Assembly: GCF_029983815.1 (NCBI RefSeq)
Contig: NZ_JASBYU010000001.1
Span: forward strand, 62,001-126,000
Direction of reading: 5' to 3'
Source: Lagierella sp.
GTDB lineage: Bacteria; Bacillota; Clostridia; Tissierellales; Peptoniphilaceae
DNA: 64,000 bases
Shown: positions 1 to 7,086 of the stretch, piece by piece
How positions within the stretch are numbered: position 1 is the stretch's first letter
Layout: each line of letters opens with the position of its first letter
Notes under the pieces: generated by a model
Database searches by the model: none
What the model was told of the DNA's origin: nothing
Seen by the model: only the letters and a program-made list of their open reading frames with translations
Translations under genes and position numbers: made by a program

Positions 1-45
1 AACTATGTAAGTCTTACCGACTTTAACATCTGATAATGTAATCAC
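1..45 (-). CDS. feoA: FeoA-domain protein, N-terminal fragment (runs off window)
   Basis: Fifteen in-frame codons run from a GTG start (45-43) to the window edge and read MITLSDVKVGKTYIV. This matches the usual N-terminus of FeoA, the small SH3-like cytoplasmic partner of the FeoB ferrous iron transporter. A strong ribosome binding site, AGGAGGG (57-51), sits 5 nt upstream of the GTG, which fixes the start. Palindromes at 86-138 look like an iron-responsive operator and fit a feo gene. Only 15 residues are visible, so the call rests on a short motif plus the operator-like context. Confidence 0.6.
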   Translation of the reverse strand, partial: MITLSDVKVGKTYIV

Positions 46-85
46 TTAATCCCTCCTAGTCGTCTTAATCTAAAACAATCTAGGT

Positions 86-138
86 ATTAGTATAACGTAT
101 TAGATACTAATTATCAATACCATTGATATCATGTATCA
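86..138 (-). promoter_or_regulatory. Possible iron-regulator (Fur-like) operator region upstream of feoA
   Basis: Three overlapping or adjacent palindromes lie between the tsaD terminator and the feoA ribosome binding site. ATTAGTAT (86-93) pairs with ATACTAAT (104-111). AGATACT-A-ATTATCA (102-116) matches the Fur 7-1-7 pattern TGATAAT-N-ATTATCA at 12 of 14 positions. TGATA (124-128) and TATCA (134-138) form a second 7-1-7-like site. The palindromes are seen directly; assignment to Fur rather than a DtxR/MntR-type repressor is inference. Confidence 0.4.
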
Positions 139-142
139 ACAT

Positions 143-196
143 TTAATAAAAGTAAGGTCCACCCTACTCATTTAACTCTAAGTTAGGATAGACCTT
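143..196 (-). terminator. Intrinsic terminator at the 3' end of tsaD
   Basis: On the minus strand the arm at 196-184 pairs with the arm at 166-154 (AAGGTC.../...GACCTT, 13 positions with two wobble pairs) and is followed by ACTTTTATT. The 5' arm and loop lie inside the last codons of tsaD, so the stop codon is within the hairpin. It separates the t6A operon from feoA. Confidence 0.7.
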
Positions 197-1183
197 TAAA
201 TCCAATTCATCTCTTTTGCCAGATATATAGTTGTAATATGCAGCAGAACCTATCATAGCTGCATTATCGGTACAAAATATCTTTGTTGGGTAGTACAATT
301 TTACTCCATTGTCATCACAAACACTTTGCATTTTCTCAATTAACGAAGAATTTGCAGCCACTCCCCCGGAAATAATAAATTTATCCATGGAGAAGGACTT
401 AATCAATCTCTCTGATTTTTTGACTAAAACGTCCAATACAGCTTCCTGGAAACTTGCTGCTACATCATCAATATTGATTTGTTCTTTCTTTTGATTTTTT
501 TGGTTTAAATAATTTAATACTGAAGTTTTTAAACCACTAAAACTAAAGTCATAGGTGTTGTCATCTATGAGAGGTCTTGGAAAGTTAATAGCTTCTTTGT
601 TTCCATTTTTTGCTCTTTTATCTATTTCAGGTCCTCCAGGATAGGGCAATCCCAAGGCTCTCGCAATTTTATCAAAGGATTCCCCTGCGGCATCATCCTT
701 AGTTCTTCCCAATATCTCGATATTTTCATAATCTTTTACATTGACAAGGTAAGTATGTCCTCCAGAAACTACCAATCCTCCAAAAGGCGGCTCTAAATCC
801 CCATGAACTAAATAGTTAGCACATATATGCCCCTCCATGTGATTAACTCCAATTAGGGGTATATTTAAGCCATATGAGATAGCTTTTGCAGCCGATATAC
901 CTACTAAAAGTGCTCCAATCAAACCAGGACCTTTAGTGCATGCGACTACATCCACATCCTTAAAGCCTATATTAGCTTCCTCTAAAGCTTCTTTAATGAT
1001 ATGGTTTATACTCTCAAGATGCATTCTACTTGCTATTTCCGGCACTACACCACCAAAAACTCTATGAGTATTTATCTGAGAAGAGATAATATTTGATAAG
1101 ACTCTTCTCCCGTTTTCTATTACGGCTACAGAGGTTTCATCACAGGAAGTCTCTATAGCCAAGATTTTTATTTTATTCTTCAT
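164..1183 (-). CDS. tsaD: tRNA N6-threonylcarbamoyltransferase TsaD
   Basis: TsaD transfers the threonylcarbamoyl group from TC-AMP to A37 of ANN-decoding tRNAs, forming t6A, in a complex with TsaB and TsaE. The 339-aa product has the normal family length. It shows the ASKHA start (AIETSCDETSVAV, about residues 9-21), the metal-binding HMEGH motif near residue 115, the GGHTYL motif, ISGGVAANSSL and the C-terminal CTDNAAMIG. Its start overlaps rimI by 11 bp. The genes for the partner proteins TsaB and TsaE lie just upstream in the same direction, so this is a complete late-step t6A operon apart from tsaC. Confidence 0.97.
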   Translation of the reverse strand: MKNKIKILAIETSCDETSVAVIENGRRVLSNIISSQINTHRVFGGVVPEIASRMHLESINHIIKEALEEANIGFKDVDVVACTKGPGLIGALLVGISAAKAISYGLNIPLIGVNHMEGHICANYLVHGDLEPPFGGLVVSGGHTYLVNVKDYENIEILGRTKDDAAGESFDKIARALGLPYPGGPEIDKRAKNGNKEAINFPRPLIDDNTYDFSFSGLKTSVLNYLNQKNQKKEQINIDDVAASFQEAVLDVLVKKSERLIKSFSMDKFIISGGVAANSSLIEKMQSVCDDNGVKLYYPTKIFCTDNAAMIGSAAYYNYISGKRDELDLKVYPNLELNE

Positions 1184-1619
1184 CTAAATCTAACCTCATT
1201 AACAATCCATCTTCAGATGGATTTGAATAATATCCCTTTATTCTTGTAAGTAGCTTAAAACCAAATTTTTCATAAAGTCCAATGGCTTTATAATTAAATT
1301 CCCTTACTTCCAAAGTTATTGTATTTACATTATTCTCATTACATATTTGAATAATTTTTTTAATTATAAAATTGCCTATACCTTCTCCCTGATATTTTGG
1401 TCTTACTCCCACACTATATATATCACAATCATCAAAGATCATCATAATCCCAAAATAGCCTACGAGTTCATCATCTTTTAAAACCAAGTAAAAATGATTG
1501 AATTTATTGTCCAAAAAACTGACAAATGATTCATAGGCCCAAGGAAATTTAAATATTTCCTTTTCCATCACTGCAACGTCTTTGATATCTTCATATTCCA
1601 TTTTCTTAACTCTATACAT
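1173..1619 (-). CDS. rimI: Ribosomal-protein alanine N-acetyltransferase RimI-like
   Basis: A 148-aa GNAT-fold enzyme. RimI acetylates the N-terminal alanine of ribosomal protein S18 in E. coli; other substrates are possible in Firmicutes. The acetyl-CoA binding segment is near residues 73-83 (VRPKYQGEGIG), followed by the ALGLYEKFGF-type motif (AIGLYEKFGFK) and the RimI-typical GYYSNPSEDGLLM tail. It lies between tsaB and tsaD, overlapping tsaD, a linkage common in bacteria. A weak GTAGG ribosome binding site precedes the ATG. Confidence 0.92.
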   Translation of the reverse strand: MYRVKKMEYEDIKDVAVMEKEIFKFPWAYESFVSFLDNKFNHFYLVLKDDELVGYFGIMMIFDDCDIYSVGVRPKYQGEGIGNFIIKKIIQICNENNVNTITLEVREFNYKAIGLYEKFGFKLLTRIKGYYSNPSEDGLLMRLDLDEE

Positions 1620-1624
1620 AATAC

Positions 1625-2296
1625 CTACTTTTCTAAATCCCTCTGGGCTTGAGACTTTCTAATATATTCCGGTTTAAGATCCAAATAGTCCTTTGTTGCA
1701 ATATCCCTTTTGTCATAGGCAATTTTACAGATATTAGAAGCTATATTTGTGCTCATATTTTCAATATATCTATATCCTTTTTCAAATATCTCTTCTTTAA
1801 AACTATCCACATCGCCAACAAAAATATATTCTTCATTTTTTTTGTCTAAATCTATTAAAAGGTCTTCAAAATAAATTAAATCTTCTTTTTCAAGCTGCCT
1901 TAAATCTTTATCTATCCATTGATAGACTCCATAATAGACTCTTCCACCACGGGCATCGATTAAAGGTATAATTTTCTTTTCAGTAAAAGTACCTTTGGCG
2001 ATAGCTTCCAAAGTGGAAACTCCAATAATATTTTTATCAAAAACCATAGCCAAAGTCTTTGCAACTGTCATACCTATTCTAAGTCCAGTAAATGAACCAG
2101 GACCTTTTCCAACGGCATAATAATCTACTTCTTCAGGGCTTAATCCCAATTTGTTCAACAATTCCTCTATCATGGGAACTAGAGTTTCACTATGAGTTCT
2201 CTTTTGATTTACATTAAATTCCCCAATAATTTTTCCATTTTCCATCACACAACAGGATGATATCATTCCAGATGTGTCTATCCCTAAAATATTCAT
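1625..2296 (-). CDS. tsaB: tRNA threonylcarbamoyladenosine biosynthesis protein TsaB
   Basis: TsaB is the catalytically inactive TsaD paralogue that dimerises with TsaD and is required for t6A formation. The 223-aa protein begins with the ASKHA phosphate-loop sequence LGIDTSG and carries the YAVGKGPGSFTGLRIGM signature at about residues 60-76, the most conserved TsaB stretch. It lacks the TsaD metal-binding histidines, as expected. The start codon overlaps the end of tsaE by 4 bp, suggesting translational coupling. Confidence 0.95.
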   Translation of the reverse strand: MNILGIDTSGMISSCCVMENGKIIGEFNVNQKRTHSETLVPMIEELLNKLGLSPEEVDYYAVGKGPGSFTGLRIGMTVAKTLAMVFDKNIIGVSTLEAIAKGTFTEKKIIPLIDARGGRVYYGVYQWIDKDLRQLEKEDLIYFEDLLIDLDKKNEEYIFVGDVDSFKEEIFEKGYRYIENMSTNIASNICKIAYDKRDIATKDYLDLKPEYIRKSQAQRDLEK

Positions 2297-2745
2297 TGTA
2301 ATTCCTTAATTAATCTTATTTCCTCTCTATTATTTCCTCTTATTTCAAACCTACGACCTTCTAATGAAGTCTTGTCGATATAAATTTCAATTAAATTTCT
2401 AGGCAAATAGCTTTTTGCACGCTCTGCCCATTCAATTATGGTAATGCCTTCAGGATAAAACAAATTATCTATATCTAAAGTTTCCATTTCTGATTCATCT
2501 TCTAGTCTATATAAGTCCATATGATTTATCGTATACTTTCCCTCGTAACTATTGACTAAAGAAAAAGTCGGACTGGTGATATAATCTTCCACACCCAAAT
2601 TTTTTAACAAATATTGAGTAAAAGTAGTCTTTCCAGAGCCCATCTCCCCAATTAGAGATATAACATTTCCTGGTATTAAAAATTTAGACAGATTTTTTGC
2701 AAAATCTTTTGTATCTTCTAAGCTTTTAGATTCAAATTTAAACAT
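2293..2745 (-). CDS. tsaE: tRNA threonylcarbamoyladenosine biosynthesis ATPase TsaE
   Basis: TsaE is the P-loop ATPase that turns over the TsaBD complex during t6A synthesis. The Walker A motif GEMGSGKTTF and the segments SPTFSLVNSY and HMDLYRL identify the family, and IIEWAER is typical. The reading frame stays open to 2844, but the extra 33 residues resemble no TsaE. The ATG at 2745 gives 150 aa, the usual length, starting MFKFESKSLEDT. The site before it (GATGGGG) is weak, and an ATG at 2757 is a possible alternative. Confidence 0.93.
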   Translation of the reverse strand: MFKFESKSLEDTKDFAKNLSKFLIPGNVISLIGEMGSGKTTFTQYLLKNLGVEDYITSPTFSLVNSYEGKYTINHMDLYRLEDESEMETLDIDNLFYPEGITIIEWAERAKSYLPRNLIEIYIDKTSLEGRRFEIRGNNREEIRLIKELQ

Positions 2746-2835
2746 TACTAACCCCATCAATAAATAATTCATAATCTGTGTGATAATCCAGCGTTGTTTA
2801 AAGGATGGCATATATAAATAAAATTGACAAAACAA

Positions 2836-2933
2836 AAAGCTCAATTAAAACTTAGCCTATAGAATAGTAGTCTTTGTGTCCACATATATAGTAAGTGGAC
2901 CATTTCTACAGTGAGCTAAATTTTTTGAGCTTT
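2836..2933. repeat. 98-bp nested inverted repeat between ribU and tsaE
   Basis: Four nested complementary arm pairs occur in register: AAAGCTCAA (2836-2844) with TTGAGCTTT (2925-2933), TTAGC (2852-2856) with GCTAA (2915-2919), CTATAGAA (2857-2864) with TTCTACAG (2904-2911, one wobble) and GTCCAC (2878-2883) with GTGGAC (2895-2900). On the minus strand the outer stem is followed by TTTTTGTTTTGTC, so it could act as an elaborate terminator for ribU. Its size and near-palindromic nature also resemble a MITE or small-repeat relic. No coding sequence is recognisable within it. Confidence 0.7.
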
Positions 2934-2971
2934 ATATTTAATATGCAAAATTCTAATAAGAATTTTTCATC

Positions 2972-3547
2972 CTATGCTCTATTTAAATATTTTTCAACTG
3001 GCTTGATCAGTCCCAAAGCTACAATTGAAGCGAGAAATCCCTTAATAATATTAAAAGGAATAATTGAAATCAATAAAAAAGTAACAGTGTTTTTAACTAG
3101 TGGGTTGATTTTCGAAAAAGTTTGAGCATATTCTGGAATTTTCAAACCATAAAGTGGAAATATCACAAAATAATTGCTCAACGCCGCAAGTATTGACATA
3201 GCAATTACTCCAATTGCCAAAGAGACAATTGCATTCTTAACACTCTTATTCTTTCTATATAGATAAGAGGATGTGCATACCAACGCACTGGACACTATTA
3301 AATTAGATAGCTCACCTATCATTCCCGTACTAGTTGATTGTACTATCAACTTTACTATCAACTTAATTATTATAACATAAAACCCTGCCAATGGTCCCAT
3401 TGTAAACCCAGCAATTACAGCTGGAGCTTCTGCAATATCTATGTCCATAAAAGGCGGAAACATAGGTAGAGGGAAGTGTAATGTCACCATCAATATTCCT
3501 GCTATAGCACCTAATAGTGCTATTCTGATCAACTTTGATAAATTCAT
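2972..3547 (-). CDS. ribU: ECF transporter riboflavin-binding S component RibU
   Basis: A 191-aa membrane protein of the ECF substrate-specificity (S) component family. It has about six hydrophobic segments and the conserved features FPPFMDIDIAEAPAVIAGF and TMGPLAG, typical of RibU-like S components. RibU captures riboflavin and works with a shared EcfAA'T energising module, which is not in this window. Riboflavin specificity is strongly supported by the FMN riboswitch in its leader. The start follows a clear AGGAGG site at 3558-3553. The gene forms its own transcription unit, divergent from the aminopeptidase gene. Confidence 0.9.
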   Translation of the reverse strand: MNLSKLIRIALLGAIAGILMVTLHFPLPMFPPFMDIDIAEAPAVIAGFTMGPLAGFYVIIIKLIVKLIVQSTSTGMIGELSNLIVSSALVCTSSYLYRKNKSVKNAIVSLAIGVIAMSILAALSNYFVIFPLYGLKIPEYAQTFSKINPLVKNTVTFLLISIIPFNIIKGFLASIVALGLIKPVEKYLNRA

Positions 3548-3591
3548 CTTTTCCTCCTAAAATTTAGGGCTTTATCAAACGAGTTGACAAA

Positions 3592-3620
3592 TAAAAAAGC
3601 CCCATATTCCTTCGGGGCTA
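3592..3620 (-). terminator. Expression-platform terminator of the FMN riboswitch
   Basis: On the minus strand AGCCCC (3619-3614) pairs with GGGGCT (3603-3598) around a 10-nt loop, followed by TTTTTTATT. It lies between the FMN aptamer and the ribU ribosome binding site, the arrangement of a riboswitch that terminates transcription when FMN is bound. Confidence 0.85.
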
Positions 3621-3632
3621 AAATATAAAAAT

Positions 3633-3746
3633 TAATTCTTCTTTCATCCAGACTTTACTGTCGGTTTTGGAATTTCACCAAATCAACCCATGATGGGCTC
3701 GTGGACTTTACCACCGGTGAGGAATTGCACCTCGCCCTGAAGATAT
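3633..3746 (-). ncRNA. FMN riboswitch (RFN element)
   Basis: Read on the minus strand, the region opens with ATCTTCAGGGCGAGGTGCAA and contains TCCTCACCGGTGGTAAAGTCC, CACGAGCC, TTGGTGAAATTCCAAAACCGAC and ends AGTCTGGATGAAAGAAGAA. These are the conserved blocks of the RFN six-helix junction in the correct order. The paired end segments (ATCTTC and GAAGAA) close P1. It controls ribU through the downstream terminator hairpin. Confidence 0.96.
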
Positions 3747-3750
3747 TTTT

Positions 3751-3779
3751 ATTATATCATAAAAAATACAAAACGTAAA
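3751..3779 (-). promoter_or_regulatory. Promoter of the FMN riboswitch-ribU transcript
   Basis: TTTACG (3779-3774) and TATAAT (3756-3751) are separated by exactly 17 nt on the minus strand, and the -10 ends about 5 nt before the aptamer begins. The -10 is a perfect sigma-A match. Confidence 0.75.
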
Positions 3780-3815
3780 TTTGAATTGATGTTACAATAT
3801 AAACGAGGTGATTAA

Positions 3816-5099
3816 ATGAACAAATATGTTGATGGACTTATGGAATTTATCGATAAAAGTCCTTCCGTTTACCATGTAAACCAAAATTCTATAGAGATGT
3901 TGACTAAAAAAGGTTTTAAAGAACTGAAGAGATCACAGAGATGGGAGATTAAAGATAATAGTAGTTACTTTACTTCCATAGGAGATTCGGCAATAATAGC
4001 CTTTACTACTGGTAAAGTATCTAAATTTACTCATTTTAATATTGTTGGGTCTCATAGTGATTCACCTACTTTTAAAATCAAGCCAAATCCAGTAATTATA
4101 GAAAAGGAAAAATATATTAAACTAAACACCGAAGTATATGGTGGACCTATTTTAAGTACTTGGTTTGATAGACCACTTTCCATAGCCGGTAGAATTTCTA
4201 TGAATTTAGAAGGAGAAATAAAAAGTAAATTAATCGACTTTAAAAGACCAATAATAACAATCCCAAACCTTGCCATTCATATGAATCGCGAGATAAATAA
4301 AGGCTATGAATATAACGCACAAAAAGACACTTTACCTATTATGGGATTGGTAGTAGAAGAGCTTGAAAAGGAGAACTTTTTATTAAATCTTATATCTAAA
4401 GAATTAGAGATCGATAAGGATAATATATTGGATTTTGATCTATTCTTATATGATACTACACCTGGATGTTACCTGGGCCTTAATGAGGAATTTTATTCCA
4501 TTGGGCGAATAGATAACTTAGCTATGGCCTATGCTTCTTTAGATGCACTTATGACGTCAAAAACAAGTTCTGCAATAAATATGGTACTGATATCTAATCA
4601 TGAAGAGATTGGATCTATGACAAAAGAGGGAGCGGATTCCCCATTCCTTCGCGACACTTTGACAAGAATTGTATTTGCAATGGGAGGAGATTTCCAAGAC
4701 TTTGATATTGCAATAGATAAGTCTTTTATGATTTCTGCAGACCAAGCCCATGCACTTCATCCAAACTATGTTGAAAAAAACGACCCTACAAATTATCCGA
4801 TAATTAATGAAGGACCGGCTATTAAATCCTCTGCCAGAATGAGCTATACATCTGATAGTATATCCTCAGGATATATAAAACAAATATGTAAGGACAATAA
4901 TATACCTTGTCAATATTTCGTTAATCGTTCTGATATGCCAGGAGGTTCAACAATAGGACCAATAAATAGTTCTCATTTGAATATAAAATCAGTCGACATC
5001 GGCTGTCCTATTTTGGGAATGCATTCCATTAGAGAACTTGGTGGTTGTAAAGATCAGGAATATCTCTACGATTTACTAAATAAATTTTTCGAAAAATAG
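3816..5099 (+). CDS. apeB: M18 family aminopeptidase (aspartyl aminopeptidase type)
   Basis: A 427-aa cytosolic zinc metalloprotease of the M18 family, which removes N-terminal residues, often acidic ones, from peptides. The first zinc ligand region is GSHSDSPTFKIKPNP (about residues 80-94), the catalytic glutamate region is NHEEIGS (about 262-268), and SADQAHALHPNY and the C-terminal GMHSIREL carry further metal and active-site histidines. The length is normal for bacterial M18 enzymes. An appropriately placed GAGGTG precedes the ATG. It is one of only two plus-strand genes here, followed by a strong terminator shared with convergent rnpB. Confidence 0.93.
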   Translation: MNKYVDGLMEFIDKSPSVYHVNQNSIEMLTKKGFKELKRSQRWEIKDNSSYFTSIGDSAIIAFTTGKVSKFTHFNIVGSHSDSPTFKIKPNPVIIEKEKYIKLNTEVYGGPILSTWFDRPLSIAGRISMNLEGEIKSKLIDFKRPIITIPNLAIHMNREINKGYEYNAQKDTLPIMGLVVEELEKENFLLNLISKELEIDKDNILDFDLFLYDTTPGCYLGLNEEFYSIGRIDNLAMAYASLDALMTSKTSSAINMVLISNHEEIGSMTKEGADSPFLRDTLTRIVFAMGGDFQDFDIAIDKSFMISADQAHALHPNYVEKNDPTNYPIINEGPAIKSSARMSYTSDSISSGYIKQICKDNNIPCQYFVNRSDMPGGSTIGPINSSHLNIKSVDIGCPILGMHSIRELGGCKDQEYLYDLLNKFFEK

Positions 5100-5110
5100 G
5101 AAGATAAAAT

Positions 5111-5163
5111 TGAAGCATCCATCTAAAACTCAAATTGAGTAATTGATGAATGCTTCTTTTTTT
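5111..5163 (+). terminator. Terminator between apeB and convergent rnpB
   Basis: GAAGCATCCATC (5112-5123) pairs with GATGAATGCTTC (5145-5156), one mismatch, followed by a run of seven T. The loop itself contains the small palindrome ACTCAA-A-TTGAGT (5128-5140), a shortened form of the palindrome seen in other intergenic gaps of this window. It terminates apeB and may also act on rnpB read from the other side. Confidence 0.88.
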
Positions 5164-5198
5164 ATAATCGATAATCTTAGATTATATTTTAATTTTTA

Positions 5199-5520
5199 TG
5201 ACCAGAAAATAAGCCGTGTTCTGTATTTGATAATCATCTGTCTAGTCTCAAAGTTACCTTTGAGTTCAAGCGATCTACCTACGGTGTGACGAGCAGCCAC
5301 AACAATTCCTCTTGATCTTGCACCGAATGGGGTTTACATAGCCACTTAGTCGCCTAAGCGCTGGTAAGCTCTTACCTCACCTTTCCACCCTTACCAATAA
5401 AATTGGCGGTATCTCTCTGTTGCACTATCCTTAGGGTCGCCCCCACTGGACGTTATCCAGCATTCTGCTCTATGGTGCACGGACTTTCCTCGTTATTTCA
5501 CGCGATTATCTCTTCTGCTC
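5199..5520 (-). ncRNA. rnpB: RNase P RNA (type A)
   Basis: The minus strand contains the canonical CR-I sequence GAGGAAAGTCCGTGCACCATAG, then GTGGGGGCGACCC, AACAGAGAGATACCGCC, GGGTGGAAAGGTGAGGTAAGAGC, the CR-IV/V region and the 3' block ACAGAACACGGCTTA. The 5' GAGCAGAAGAGATAA and 3' TTATTTTCTG segments can pair as P1. The layout matches type A, the usual class in clostridia, rather than the Bacillus type B. It is the catalytic RNA that matures tRNA 5' ends. A TGTTATAAT extended -10 (5535-5527) sits just upstream; no good -35 is seen. The exact ends are estimated. Confidence 0.95.
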
Positions 5521-5614
5521 AAGTCTATTATAACATATTTTTTCTAAGTAAATTTTAAACTTACTGTGAAGTAACCCTTCATTCAAAGAAAATTACATAT
5601 ACAATATGGGCCTC

Positions 5615-5637
5615 AATAAAAATCATCAAATGATTTT
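5615..5637 (-). terminator. Terminator overlapping the nif3 stop codon
   Basis: On the minus strand AAAATCAT (5637-5630) pairs with ATGATTTT (5626-5619), with a 3-nt loop, followed by TTATTG. The stop codon of nif3 lies in the hairpin. It closes the dgt-dnaG-sigA-trmK-nif3 block. Confidence 0.7.
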
Positions 5638-6402
5638 CCTATTAGAAACGTCAAATCTATAGGTGAATATAGGTTCTTCTATTATTTTTGAAAAATACTT
5701 CAGTAAGTAGTTTGTCGATTCTATCTCTGAATTATAATGTCCTATATCTAAAATAGCCAAATTATTCTCCATCGCTTTTTGACCATCATGATACTTAATA
5801 TCTCCAGTTATCAAAAGATCAAGTTCCAGTTGAACAGCTCTATCAATGGCGAAAGAACCACTTCCACCTACTACACCAACTCTACTTATAACTCTGTCTA
5901 AATTCCCATAAATTATAAGATTTGGAAGGCCAAGAAGACCCTTTACCTTTTCAGCCCAGTTTAATAATGTCTGTTTTTCTATCACACCAAACTTGCCAAG
6001 GCCATTTCCAATTTCATCAACTGGTAAAAGTGTTTGTATATCCTTTAGCTCTAATCTATTTGCTAAAATATCAGAAACTCCAAAGCTTACCTTGTCGAAA
6101 TTGGTATGGGCTGAATAGACTGTAATTTTGTTCTTTATTATTTTTTCAAGGATTTTGCCCCTAACACCATAAAAATTTAAGGACTTAATGCTTTCAAAAA
6201 AGAAAGGGTGATGTAAAAAAATAAAGTTACAATTTTTTTCTATTGTAAAATCTAACAGCTCCTTTGATAAATCTAAGCCTATTACAATCCCCCTTAGACT
6301 TTCATTTGAAAAATCTATTTGAAGTCCTGAATTATCCCAATCTTCTTGTAAATCTAACGGACAATCTTCTTCAAATTTATTTATTAGGTCTATTATCTTC
6401 AA
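5626..6402 (-). CDS. Nif3-like dinuclear metal-centre protein (DUF34)
   Basis: A 258-aa member of the Nif3/DUF34 (YqfO) family, whose biochemical role is unsettled; GTP cyclohydrolase I type 2-like is an old name. The family metal ligands are visible in LHHPFFF (about residues 65-71), SAHTNFD (about 97-103) and the C-terminal GHYNSE. It directly follows trmK, as in B. subtilis (yqfN-yqfO). The only usual start codon in frame is a TTG at 6402, just 2 nt after GAAGGAAG and inside trmK, so translation is probably coupled to trmK, or starts at a non-standard codon. Family call is firm, function open. Confidence 0.9.
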   Translation of the reverse strand: MKIIDLINKFEEDCPLDLQEDWDNSGLQIDFSNESLRGIVIGLDLSKELLDFTIEKNCNFIFLHHPFFFESIKSLNFYGVRGKILEKIIKNKITVYSAHTNFDKVSFGVSDILANRLELKDIQTLLPVDEIGNGLGKFGVIEKQTLLNWAEKVKGLLGLPNLIIYGNLDRVISRVGVVGGSGSFAIDRAVQLELDLLITGDIKYHDGQKAMENNLAILDIGHYNSEIESTNYLLKYFSKIIEEPIFTYRFDVSNRKII

Positions 6403-7084
6403 CTTCCTTCACCACACTTACGAGACTTTCTTTTCTTCTACTCAATAGTTCTAGCTTATCAGTAGATTCTTCATGACTTAAAGTCCTTATTTCGTCAATT
6501 ATTATGTCTATTTTTTCAATATTTCTTTTTAAATAAGTCAAGAGATTTTTAGAACCCTTATTTATTAAAATCCTTCCAAACTCATATTCTAAATCATTAT
6601 CATAAACTTCTAATCCACACTTAACTTTTAAGATCTGATAATATTTATCTTTCTCATAGACATCTGATTCATCAACTATGACAAAACCATTTTCATGAAG
6701 AAACTTTCTTAAATGCTCTATATTGTTATTTCCCTGAAGAATTAATGTGTTTGCGGACTTTGCGATTGATATACTTTCAGAAATTATCTTTGATATCAAT
6801 ATGCCTCCCATTCCGGATATTATAATAGTATCCACCTCAAAGGGTTTTAAAGCCTTTAAACCATCGGAAACCCGTGTCTCGATATTATCATAAACATAAT
6901 TGTTTTCTATTTTAGATTGAAGTTTATAAAGTGACTTTTCACTAATATCAACTCCAATAATCTTCTTCGACACTTTATTCTTAGACAAATATATTGGAAC
7001 CAATCCATGATCAGTTCCAATATCTGCAACAATTGAATTGTTATCTACAAAATCCACAATTTCTTGTAATCTATCTTGAGACAT
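6377..7084 (-). CDS. trmK: tRNA (adenine(22)-N1)-methyltransferase TrmK
   Basis: A 235-aa class I SAM-dependent methyltransferase of the TrmK (YqfN) family, which makes m1A22 in tRNA of many Gram-positives. The SAM-binding signature VADIGTDHGLVPIYL is at about residues 18-32, and the family motif ISGMGGILI is near 90, preceding the catalytic core. The C-terminal third is a predicted helical tRNA-binding region. It lies 2 bp after sigA, as in B. subtilis, and its end overlaps nif3 by 26 bp. GGAG precedes the ATG. Confidence 0.93.
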   Translation of the reverse strand: MSQDRLQEIVDFVDNNSIVADIGTDHGLVPIYLSKNKVSKKIIGVDISEKSLYKLQSKIENNYVYDNIETRVSDGLKALKPFEVDTIIISGMGGILISKIISESISIAKSANTLILQGNNNIEHLRKFLHENGFVIVDESDVYEKDKYYQILKVKCGLEVYDNDLEYEFGRILINKGSKNLLTYLKRNIEKIDIIIDEIRTLSHEESTDKLELLSRRKESLVSVVKEVEDNRPNK

Positions 7085-7086
7085 AA

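Noticed and set aside
2746..2844. N-terminal extension of tsaE to 183 aa
   Set aside because: The 33 extra residues match no TsaE and run into the inverted-repeat region; the ATG at 2745 gives the normal length.
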